Of a stretch of DNA of 64,000 bases, positions 35,083 to 43,114 are shown one piece after another (positions within the stretch are counted from its first letter, which is position 1; every line of letters begins with the position of its first letter). This DNA comes from Aliidongia dinghuensis. GTDB taxonomy: Bacteria; Pseudomonadota; Alphaproteobacteria; ATCC43930; CGMCC-115725. Under the pieces are notes generated by a model. That model was not told the origin of the DNA, searched no databases, and saw only the letters and a program-made list of their open reading frames with translations. The translations under genes and the position numbers were made by a program. The stretch lies in NCBI RefSeq assembly GCF_014643535.1, contig NZ_BMJQ01000006.1, forward strand, positions 248,001-312,000. Reading direction: 5' to 3'.

Positions 35083-35576
35083 ACCCGCACCGCACGTGTG
35101 ACGATTGCTTGCCGCTTCCGCCCGGCGCGTCCGAAACGCGCCATGGACCAAGGGCCAAGAACCTGTCGACCCAACCAAGCGGGCCGCGCACGCATCAGCA
35201 ACGTCGCAGCTCAACCCGTATTTGCGCCGGAAGCGCTCGTATAAATTGCTTAATAAAAGATTAAAACAAATATAACTGGCAGAAAATTGTACCAAATTTT
35301 CCGCGAAAAGTAAATATGCGCAAAATACTTACGTATAAATAATTTGAACAACGCGCAATGGTCTCGACATATATACGAGCAATTACTAGTTGATTGGGAA
35401 AAATTTATTTGAGACAAAAGGTACGGAAGGCGATTACAATAATTCGCAGGGTATCGCAAAGCCGAACTCTAGCGGTAAGCCGAAGCAGCTTTCCAGCGGG
35501 ACAAGCACCCGCTGGCGTTTGGTGGTCGTCTCGCCCGCCATTCCCATTGAAGCAACAGCACATGGGGAGAAAATTC
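35083..35576 (+). promoter_or_regulatory. AT-rich leader 3 with degraded hairpin
   Basis: At 35100-35128 GACGATTGCTTGCCGCTTCC is a decayed form of the post-tonB hairpin, joined directly to the wecB remnant. Then come TCAACCCGTATTTGCGCC, AAATTGCTTAATAAAAGATT, AATACTTACGTA (35324-35335), AAATTTATTTGAGACAAAA, a TACAAT element 20 bp after TTGAGA, and the hairpin AGCGGG-ACAAGCA-CCCGCT (35495-35513). Confidence 0.55.
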
Positions 35577-37346
35577 ATGGCACGAGACAAGTCTCTTTCC
35601 CGACGCTTCGTGCTTTTATCCGGTGGGGCAACCCTCGCCGGAGCCGCATTGCCGCACGGCGTCGCCGAGGCGGCGAAGCAAGGGAGCAGGCCGCGGACGC
35701 GGCCGACCTATGCCGCGCTCGACTACAAGCACAACCCCTTCCTGCGGCCGATCGGCGGACCGCTCTCGAGTCCGCGGCCGGTAAGCAACACCGTGCGCAG
35801 CGGTGCGGCTCTCGTCACGAACACGGTGCAGTCGACCAGGTCGACCTTGTCGACCCTCGCAGCACCGCTCGCCACGACGGCCGCCGGCACGACGCCGTCG
35901 ACGCTCATCCTCTATGACACGACGAATACATGGGGTTGGCTCGGCGAGCTCTACGCCATCATGGTCGCCAACCTGGCGAGCCATTTCGGCACTTGGACCG
36001 CCGTCCCGGTCGTCAAATACACGTCCGGCATGCTCAACCAATATTCCTGCACGATCTACATCGGCTCGACTTACGGCGAACCGATCCCAACTGCATTCCT
36101 GAATGACGTGCTGGCAACGACCCAGCCGGTCATCTGGGCTTATGACAATATCTGGCAATTGACTGCACAGGCCGCGAACTTCACGGCGCAATACGGCTGG
36201 AACTGGTCCGGCTTCGATTTCTCGACGGTGGCGCAGGTCAACTACAAGGGCCAGCAGCTGAAGCGCTATTCTCCGAACGGCGCCGGCATCATGAACTACG
36301 CCGTGGTCGGCTCGAACGTGAGCGTGCTCGCGACCTGCGTGCGCTCCGACAGCACGACGTTCCCGTGGGCGCTCCGTTCCGGCAACCTCACCTATATCGG
36401 CGAGAACCCGCTCGTCTATATCTCGGAGGGCGACCGGTACATCGCGTTCTGCGACCTGCTGTTCGACGCGCTGGCGCCAGCCACGCCGACCCAGCATCGG
36501 GCCCTCGTGCGGCTCGAGGACATCGATCCGACCTACGACCCCACTCAGCTGCGCGCCGCCGCCGATTATCTCGCGAGCCAGGGCGTGCCGTTCGGCTTCC
36601 AGGTCATTCCGCGCTACCTCGACCCGAACGGCGCCTACACCGGCGGCGTGCCGCAGAATATTCCGCTCGCCTCCATGCCGGCCGTGGCCAGCGCGTTCAA
36701 ATACATGCTGACCAAGGGCGGGGCCATGATCAACCATGGCTGGACCCACCAATATTCGAATATCGCGAACCCCTTCACCGCGGTGACGGGCGACGATTTC
36801 GAATTCTATCGGGTGACACAGAATTCGGATCTCACGCTCAACTACCAGGGGCCGCTGCCGCCGGATTCCAAGGCCTGGGCCATGGGCCGCTTCTCATCGG
36901 CGGCAACGGATCTGAGGAACGCAGGGCTCGCTTTCCCGTCGTTCGTCACGTTCCCCGGCTATGCCGCCTCGGCGACCGACTATGAGGTGGCGAACTCGAT
37001 CTTCAAGGCGCGCGCCGAGCGGTCGCTCTATTTCAGCGGCCTCTTGACCGGAGCGCCGACCGACTATACCCGGATCGTCGGCCAGTATTTCCCCTACGTC
37101 GTCCGCGACGTCTACGGCGGCAAGGTCCTGCCCGACAATCTCGGCGGCATCGAGCCCCAGGCGTTCGAGATCTTCCCGGCGCGCCAGCCCGCGGACATCC
37201 TGGCGGATGCGCAGCGCAACCTGGTCGTGCGCGACGGGTTTGCGAGCTTCTTCTATCACCCGTCCGACAGCCTCAGCTACCTCCAGGACACCGTCACGGG
37301 CCTGAAGGACATGGGCTACACCTTCGTGGCGCCCGGCAGCCTGTAA
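35577..37346 (+). CDS. Tat-exported DUF2334 protein, copy 3
   Basis: The protein has 589 residues from ATG 35577 (GGGGAGAAAA upstream). A Tat signal (KSLSRRFVLLSGGATLAGAA) and variable linker precede catalytic segments that match copy 2: RLEDIDPTYDPTQLRAAADY, MINHGWTHQYSN and FFYHPSDSLSYLQ. It is the copy next to wecB and so probably the ancestral partner of the polysaccharide operon. Deacetylation of an N-acetylmannosamine- or N-acetylglucosamine-containing polymer in the periplasm is inferred. Confidence 0.85.
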   Translation: MARDKSLSRRFVLLSGGATLAGAALPHGVAEAAKQGSRPRTRPTYAALDYKHNPFLRPIGGPLSSPRPVSNTVRSGAALVTNTVQSTRSTLSTLAAPLATTAAGTTPSTLILYDTTNTWGWLGELYAIMVANLASHFGTWTAVPVVKYTSGMLNQYSCTIYIGSTYGEPIPTAFLNDVLATTQPVIWAYDNIWQLTAQAANFTAQYGWNWSGFDFSTVAQVNYKGQQLKRYSPNGAGIMNYAVVGSNVSVLATCVRSDSTTFPWALRSGNLTYIGENPLVYISEGDRYIAFCDLLFDALAPATPTQHRALVRLEDIDPTYDPTQLRAAADYLASQGVPFGFQVIPRYLDPNGAYTGGVPQNIPLASMPAVASAFKYMLTKGGAMINHGWTHQYSNIANPFTAVTGDDFEFYRVTQNSDLTLNYQGPLPPDSKAWAMGRFSSAATDLRNAGLAFPSFVTFPGYAASATDYEVANSIFKARAERSLYFSGLLTGAPTDYTRIVGQYFPYVVRDVYGGKVLPDNLGGIEPQAFEIFPARQPADILADAQRNLVVRDGFASFFYHPSDSLSYLQDTVTGLKDMGYTFVAPGSL

Positions 37347-37551
37347 AGCGTTCAGGCAACCTCTGCTGGCAAGCACCTTTACGGCAGACGCGTATAACAG
37401 AAACAACGGGAGCGCAGCCAGAACATTATAAGTGGGAGAGAATAACAATTCTGGATAGAGATTTTCATCGTCCAAAACTGGGCGAAGGGCATCTTTTGCG
37501 CCCCGTTATTTAGGCAACCACACGAATAAACGCAGTTCGTACAGGTGAGCC

Positions 37552-38679
37552 ATGAAATTACGCACGCTAATTGTCTTCGGAACCCGACCGGAAGCGATCA
37601 AAATGGCTCCCGTCGTCCGAGCGTTTCGCGCCGTCCCCGATGTCGAGACGCGCATCTGCGTCACCGGCCAGCACCGGGAAATGCTCGACCAGGTCCTGCA
37701 CCTGTTCGACATGGAACCGGACTATGACCTGGGCCTGATCAACGGCAAGCCCAACCTTCAGGAACTGACGGCGAGGGCGCTGGGCGCGCTCGACCGGGTC
37801 ATCGCCGATTTCGCCCCGCACCGCATCCTCGTCCAGGGCGACACGACCACGACCCTTGCCGGCGCACTCGCCGCCTTCTACCGCAAGGTCGCGGTCGGCC
37901 ACATCGAGGCAGGCCTGCGCACGGGCGACATCATGGCGCCGTGGCCGGAAGAGGCCAACCGGCGGATGACGACCGTCCTCTCCGACCTGCATTTCGCGCC
38001 CACGACCACGTCGAGAGAGAACCTGCTCAGCGAAGGGGTGCCGCAAGACCGCGTCTTCGTGACCGGCAACACCGGCATCGACGCGCTTCTGGAGGTGACC
38101 CAGCGCTTCGATCGCGATCCCGCCTTCCGGGACGAATGCGCGAGCGCCTTCCCGTTCCTCAATTCGAACAAGCGACTCATCGTCGTGACCGGCCATCGCC
38201 GCGAGAATTTCGGCACGCGGATGGTATCGACCTTCGAGGGCCTGGCGCGGATCGCCACCCGCCCCGACATCCAGGTCGTCTATCCGGTTCATCTGAACCC
38301 GAACGTCCAGGAGCCGGCGCGGCGCATCCTCGGCGACCTGTCGAACGTGTTCCTGATCGACCCGCTCGAGTACCACCAGTTCGTCTATCTGATGCAGCGG
38401 GCCTCGCTCATCGTGACCGACTCCGGCGGCATCCAGGAGGAAGCCCCGGCACTCGGCCGCCCCGTGCTCGTGACGCGGGACGTGACGGAACGGCCCGAAG
38501 CGGTCGCCGCCGGCACCGCGCGCCTCATCGGTAGCGATGCCGACCGCCTGGTCGACGCCGTGTCGGAACTGCTCGACGATCCGTGCGCCTACGACGCCAT
38601 GGCGCGCGCGCACAATCCGTTCGGCGATGGGCATGCCGCCCCGCGCATCGCCGATGCTGTCGTGACGGCGCATCTCTGA
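37552..38679 (+). CDS. wecB: UDP-N-acetylglucosamine 2-epimerase (non-hydrolysing)
   Basis: The 375-residue enzyme interconverts UDP-GlcNAc and UDP-ManNAc in the cytoplasm. The motifs FGTRPEAIKMAP (Arg12, Lys17), VQGDTTTTLAGA (Asp97), GHIEAGLRTGD (Glu119), PWPEEANRRM (Glu133) and VTGHRRENFG match the active-site residues of E. coli WecB with an offset of about two. The length is normal. It heads the unit wecB - BcsB-like - NfrB-like - NfrA-like, giving a source of UDP-ManNAc for the glycosyltransferase. No enterobacterial-common-antigen genes are nearby. Confidence 0.95.
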   Translation: MKLRTLIVFGTRPEAIKMAPVVRAFRAVPDVETRICVTGQHREMLDQVLHLFDMEPDYDLGLINGKPNLQELTARALGALDRVIADFAPHRILVQGDTTTTLAGALAAFYRKVAVGHIEAGLRTGDIMAPWPEEANRRMTTVLSDLHFAPTTTSRENLLSEGVPQDRVFVTGNTGIDALLEVTQRFDRDPAFRDECASAFPFLNSNKRLIVVTGHRRENFGTRMVSTFEGLARIATRPDIQVVYPVHLNPNVQEPARRILGDLSNVFLIDPLEYHQFVYLMQRASLIVTDSGGIQEEAPALGRPVLVTRDVTERPEAVAAGTARLIGSDADRLVDAVSELLDDPCAYDAMARAHNPFGDGHAAPRIADAVVTAHL

Positions 38680-38718
38680 GGCGGCTTGCACGATGAGCCT
38701 CTTGCGGGGAACGTTCCA

Positions 38719-40962
38719 ATGACCCTGGGCACCATTCCGTCAGCGCGCATTCGGCGCTTCCTGCTCATCGCAAGCATTGCGCCTTTGCTCGCCGCCGCGG
38801 CCGGGCCATCCGCCGCCCGACCGCCAGCCGAGGCCGCCTCGGCGGCCGACTTCTTCCTGCCGCGCGTGGCAGGGCCGGAGATCGTGCGGCGGGTGGCGCT
38901 CGCCGATCTCGGTTTCACCTCGGCCATCGACCTCACAGGCAGCAGTGCCGAGCGGCAGTTCTTCTTGCCGGTGCCGCGCGGCGCCCATATCGAGGCGGCG
39001 GTCCTCGACCTGGTCGGCCAATATCTGCAGCCGACACCGGGCCGGACGACGTTCGTCGTCGATATCGACGGCAACCCGGTCGTCGCCCGCCCGCTCGACG
39101 CCGGAAGCGGTGTCATCAGCGAGCATATCCCGATTTCCCTTGGGACCCATTCGGACGGCTTCGTGCAGGTCGACATGCGCTTCGCCTCGGTCGTGACGAC
39201 GGACCGCTGCACCGACGAGCGCGCGATCGGCAACGGCGCCAGCATCGCGCCCGAAACCGCGCTGACATATCATCTGGCCCTGTCCGAGATCCGCGACGTG
39301 CGGACCGCCTGGAGCGTCCTGCCGAATCGCCCCGTCGTGCTGCTGCCCCCGGGCGAGATGGGGCCGGTGCAGTATGACGCCGCAATCCGGATCGCGCTGG
39401 CGCTCCGTGCCGCCGGCCGGGACGCCGTCTTCGCCAATCTGCCGGCCATCGGCGACAGCGTCTCCGTCGCCGGACTTTCGGTACCGCCGGCGCTCGCAGC
39501 ACTTCCGGTCTTCCGCAAGTTCGCCAACGCCATCGGCACCGTGCGGCTCGACGCCCCGGCGACGCGCGGCGCCTACATGATCCTGCGCGTCCTCGCCAAC
39601 CAGCAGCTTGCCGATCTGGTGGTCGGCGACGGCTGGTTCGGAGCACTCGTCGCGACCGACCTCGACGAGCTCAAGGCCAGCCTGCAGCCAGAGAACCCGG
39701 CGGCCGCCAGGGCGCTCGACGCGTGGCTCAAGGCCGTCAACGCCGATCCGACGGTGCGCGAGCCGGGCGAGAACCTGAGCCTGCACCAGGTGCTGGGCCA
39801 GCCGGTCATCGCCCTCGACGCCGACACGGCGCCGGTCGCCGCCGCGCTCCTCGGCAGCCCCTGGACCCGGCTCGCCCGGTCAAGCAGCCTCGACATCCGG
39901 AGTGTCGGCGGCAGCGACACCGGGGCCAACTGGATTCCGCTCACCCAGTTGGGCAGCGCGCTGGCACGCCAGGACATCGTCGATCGCGGCGACTGGCAGG
40001 TGTCGTTCACCACGGCTCAATTGCCGACCGACCGCTGGCCCAGTGCCGTCGAGCTCGAGATGACGGTGGCGCCGGATCCCGCCGACACGGCGCCGGTCGC
40101 GAGCGTCAGCCTGAACGACACGCTGCTGCGCGCGGAGAAGGTCGCAAGCGGCGGCGTCACGCGCATGATCGCCCAGATCCCGCCCTATGTGCTGCGGGCC
40201 AACAACACGCTCAAGGTCTCGATCCAGCGCGCCGGCGCCGCCGGCGACTGCCGCCTGGCGCCGCGCGGCTTTCCCGCCCAGATGCTGCCGACCAGCCGGC
40301 TCGTGCTGAGCGAGCGCCAGATCAAGAACCAGTTCTTCGCGCTCGAACCTCGTTTCGCCCGGCGTGGCATCGTCGCCGTTCCTCAGCGCTACCTGACCCA
40401 TCCGCTGGCCAGCCTGCCGCTCGTCGAGAAATTCCTGGTCGCCCTCGGCTTCACGCCGCAATCCATCCGGCTCGCAGTGCTGGACGAGAACACGCTCTTT
40501 CAGCCCGACGACGCCTTCGTCGCGTTCGACCACGAGCTTATGGGCGTGGTGAAGCGTGCGACGCTCGACAGCCACGGCCTCGCGGTCGCGACGAGCGACG
40601 GCAAGCCTGTCGTGAGCGCCGCCGGAACCGCCGACATGGTCCTGGCCCAGATCGTCGACTATGCGAACCAGCCGGGCGTCGCCGTCGACACCCCCCCCTC
40701 GGGCGCCCTGCCCGAGATCCAGCTGCCGAGCCTGTCGAACGGCGACCTTGCGCTCGTCGACCGCCAGGGCCTGATCGCCGAGCTCGGCGGCACCGACCAG
40801 TACCAGGCCGCGCTGCGCCAGGCGATCTATGCGCCGTCAGCCGTGTTCTTCCGCTACCAGCCCTGGATCCTGTCCGGGCTCGGCCTGCTGTCGGCGCTCA
40901 TCGTGATGCGGCTCATCCGGGCGGTGGTCGTGCATCGCAAGCGGCGGAAGTCCGGCGGCTAG
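38719..40962 (+). CDS. BcsB-like cellulose-synthase regulatory subunit
   Basis: The start is ATG 38719 (GGGGAA upstream; TTG 38686 is an alternative), giving 747 residues. A signal peptide is followed by jellyroll and flavodoxin-like repeats typical of BcsB (IDLTGSSAERQFFLPVPRGA, then YDAAIRIALALRAAGRD). A single C-terminal membrane helix (ILSGLGLLSALIVMRLIRAV) ends in a basic tail. BcsB anchors to the synthase in the inner membrane and guides the polymer through the periplasm. No BcsA, BcsZ or BcsC is present; its partner here must be the NfrB-like protein 16 bp downstream. Confidence 0.85.
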   Translation: MTLGTIPSARIRRFLLIASIAPLLAAAAGPSAARPPAEAASAADFFLPRVAGPEIVRRVALADLGFTSAIDLTGSSAERQFFLPVPRGAHIEAAVLDLVGQYLQPTPGRTTFVVDIDGNPVVARPLDAGSGVISEHIPISLGTHSDGFVQVDMRFASVVTTDRCTDERAIGNGASIAPETALTYHLALSEIRDVRTAWSVLPNRPVVLLPPGEMGPVQYDAAIRIALALRAAGRDAVFANLPAIGDSVSVAGLSVPPALAALPVFRKFANAIGTVRLDAPATRGAYMILRVLANQQLADLVVGDGWFGALVATDLDELKASLQPENPAAARALDAWLKAVNADPTVREPGENLSLHQVLGQPVIALDADTAPVAAALLGSPWTRLARSSSLDIRSVGGSDTGANWIPLTQLGSALARQDIVDRGDWQVSFTTAQLPTDRWPSAVELEMTVAPDPADTAPVASVSLNDTLLRAEKVASGGVTRMIAQIPPYVLRANNTLKVSIQRAGAAGDCRLAPRGFPAQMLPTSRLVLSERQIKNQFFALEPRFARRGIVAVPQRYLTHPLASLPLVEKFLVALGFTPQSIRLAVLDENTLFQPDDAFVAFDHELMGVVKRATLDSHGLAVATSDGKPVVSAAGTADMVLAQIVDYANQPGVAVDTPPSGALPEIQLPSLSNGDLALVDRQGLIAELGGTDQYQAALRQAIYAPSAVFFRYQPWILSGLGLLSALIVMRLIRAVVVHRKRRKSGG

Positions 40963-40978
40963 GCGGGGCGCCCTCGCC

Positions 40979-43114
40979 ATGTTCTCGAACGGCTTCCTTC
41001 TCGCCCATTACGTCGCGGCGCTTGAATGGCTGACGGTGCTGACCGCCATCATCATCATCGTGAGCGGCATCGACGACGCATTCATCGACGCCTATTTCTG
41101 GGTGCGCGAAGCCTATCGCGCGACCTTTCTCGCCCGGCGCATCAAGCCGCTGCCGATCGAGGCGCTGAGAAGGCCGCCGGAGCAGGCGATCGCGATCATG
41201 GTGCCGGCCTGGCAGGAATCCGCCGTCATCGCGCAGATGATCGAGAACAGCGTCGCGACGCTGGAATATTCGAACTTCAAGATCTTCTGCGGCACCTATC
41301 CGAACGACCCGGCGACCGGCGAGATCGTCGACCGCATGGCGCGGCGCTACAAGCAGGTCGTGCACGTCTCCGTGCCGCACGACGGCCCGACCTGCAAGGC
41401 CGACTGCCTCAACTGGATCATCCAGGCGATCTTTCTGAACGAGCGCACCCATGCGATCGAATTCGCCGGCATCGTCCTGCACGACAGCGAGGACGTGATC
41501 GATCCGCTCGAGCTCAAGCTCTACAACTACCTGCTGCCGCGCAAGGACCTGATCCAGCTGCCCGTCCTGTCGCTCGACCGCCAGTGGCACGAGCTGGTGG
41601 CCGGCACCTACATGGACGATTTCGCCGAGTGGCATTCCAAGGACCTGGTCGTCCGCGAAAGCTTCACCGGCCAGGTGCCGAGCGCCGGCGTCGGCACCTG
41701 CTTCAGCCACCGCGCGATGGCGGCGCTCTCGGCGGAGACCAACAACCAGCCGTTCAACACCGACACCCTGACCGAGGACTACGACTTCAGCTACCGCCTC
41801 GCCAAGCTCCACATGAGCCAGGTCTTCGTGCGCTTCCCGATCGAATACAAGGTGCGCCGCCGCCATTTCCTGACCGGCCGGGAGCGCGAGGTGTCGGTCG
41901 ACAGCTATGTGGCCGTGCGCGAATTCTTTCCCGACAAATATCGCGCCGCCTATCGCCAGCGCGCGCGCTGGATTGTCGGCATCGTGTTCCAGGGCTGGCT
42001 GGAGATGGCCTGGAAGGGCGACTGGCGCAGCCGCTACATGCTGGTCCGCGACCGCAAGGGCGTCGTCACGTCTGTCGTCACGATCCTCGCCTATTTCATC
42101 CTGCTCAATTTCGTGCTGATCGGGCTCGTCCGTTGGTACGACCCAAACCTCATGACCTATTCGAGCATGATCGCGTCGCACGAATGGATCCAGATGCTGC
42201 TCGCCTTCAATTTTCTCTTGCTGTGCAATCGGATCGGCCAGCGCTTCTATTTCGTCTCGCGCTTCTACGGTTTGTGGCAGGGCGTCATGACCGTGCCGCG
42301 CCTGCTGGTCAATAACCTCATCAATTTCAATGCCACGATGCGCGCCTGGAAACTCTTCGTCGTGCATGTCATCGGCGGGCGGAAACTGACCTGGGACAAG
42401 ACCGACCACGCCTATCCGTCGATGGAGCAGCTGCAAGAGACGCGCAAGCGCCTGGGCGAGGTGCTGCTCGCCTGGAAGGCGATCGACCAGGCGCAGATCG
42501 ACGAGGCGCTCGCCCGGCAGACGGAGTTGGGCGAACCGCTCGGCCGGGTGCTGCTGCGCGAGGGATGGCTGCGCGAGGATGCGCTGGCCGACGCGCTCGC
42601 CTACCAGCACGGCCTGCCGCGAGCGGAATTCGATCAGGATGCCGTGCTCGCCCATAGCGAGCGGCTGCCGCTGCCACTCGTCATCCGCCACCGCGTACTG
42701 GTGGCTGGTGACGCGCCGACCGGTGGCCTGCACCTGTTGGCCGCCGGTCCGCCCGACACCGCGGTGCTGGAGGCGGCGGCCGCGCAGGCCGGTCAGCCGC
42801 CGCTTGTCTCCATCGTGCGAGAGAGCGACATCGCCGACGGCCTCAGGCTCGTGACCGGGATCGTCCAGCAGCCGGCGCTAGAACCCACGGCCGCCCCGCC
42901 GTTGCTGGGCGACCTGCTCATCGAGATGGGCGCGCTCCGTCGCCAGGACCTGTCGGAGGCGCTCGACCGGTACGAGCCGGCGCGCGACGGCCGCTTCGGC
43001 CAGTTTTTGATTGCACACGGCAGAATTGACGCCGAAGATCTTCAAGCAGCGCTCGAACGACAAAACGGCTTCGCGCCAGAGTTGGTCAACAACCCGGAGA
43101 GCACAGCGGCATGA
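40979..43114 (+). CDS. NfrB-like membrane glycosyltransferase with MshEN domains
   Basis: The protein has 711 residues. The family 2 glycosyltransferase core has Asp169-S-E-D172 (LHDSEDVIDP), T265-E-D (LTEDYDFSYRL) and Q327-RARW331, with membrane helices at about 8-28 and 365-440. The C-terminal third has MshEN repeats: KRLGEVLLAWKAIDQAQIDE (from residue 491), LGRVLLREGWLREDALADAL, and again LLGDLLIEMGALRRQDLSEA, then FGQFLIAHGRIDAEDLQAAL. This matches E. coli NfrB, which makes the phage N4 receptor glycan under c-di-GMP control. A processive GlcNAc/ManNAc polymerase activated by c-di-GMP is inferred. The stop overlaps the next start (ATGA). Confidence 0.88.
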   Translation: MFSNGFLLAHYVAALEWLTVLTAIIIIVSGIDDAFIDAYFWVREAYRATFLARRIKPLPIEALRRPPEQAIAIMVPAWQESAVIAQMIENSVATLEYSNFKIFCGTYPNDPATGEIVDRMARRYKQVVHVSVPHDGPTCKADCLNWIIQAIFLNERTHAIEFAGIVLHDSEDVIDPLELKLYNYLLPRKDLIQLPVLSLDRQWHELVAGTYMDDFAEWHSKDLVVRESFTGQVPSAGVGTCFSHRAMAALSAETNNQPFNTDTLTEDYDFSYRLAKLHMSQVFVRFPIEYKVRRRHFLTGREREVSVDSYVAVREFFPDKYRAAYRQRARWIVGIVFQGWLEMAWKGDWRSRYMLVRDRKGVVTSVVTILAYFILLNFVLIGLVRWYDPNLMTYSSMIASHEWIQMLLAFNFLLLCNRIGQRFYFVSRFYGLWQGVMTVPRLLVNNLINFNATMRAWKLFVVHVIGGRKLTWDKTDHAYPSMEQLQETRKRLGEVLLAWKAIDQAQIDEALARQTELGEPLGRVLLREGWLREDALADALAYQHGLPRAEFDQDAVLAHSERLPLPLVIRHRVLVAGDAPTGGLHLLAAGPPDTAVLEAAAAQAGQPPLVSIVRESDIADGLRLVTGIVQQPALEPTAAPPLLGDLLIEMGALRRQDLSEALDRYEPARDGRFGQFLIAHGRIDAEDLQAALERQNGFAPELVNNPESTAA

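Noticed and set aside
35044..35244. Possible 66-residue gene starting with the wecB-like codons
   Set aside because: Only the first 13 codons resemble wecB; the rest is unrelated Arg-rich sequence running into the degraded hairpin, so I call it a duplication remnant.
30593..37346. The repeated DUF2334 region as an insertion sequence or composite transposon
   Set aside because: No transposase, terminal inverted repeats or target-site duplications; the repeat boundaries fall inside tonB and wecB homology, as expected from tandem duplication.
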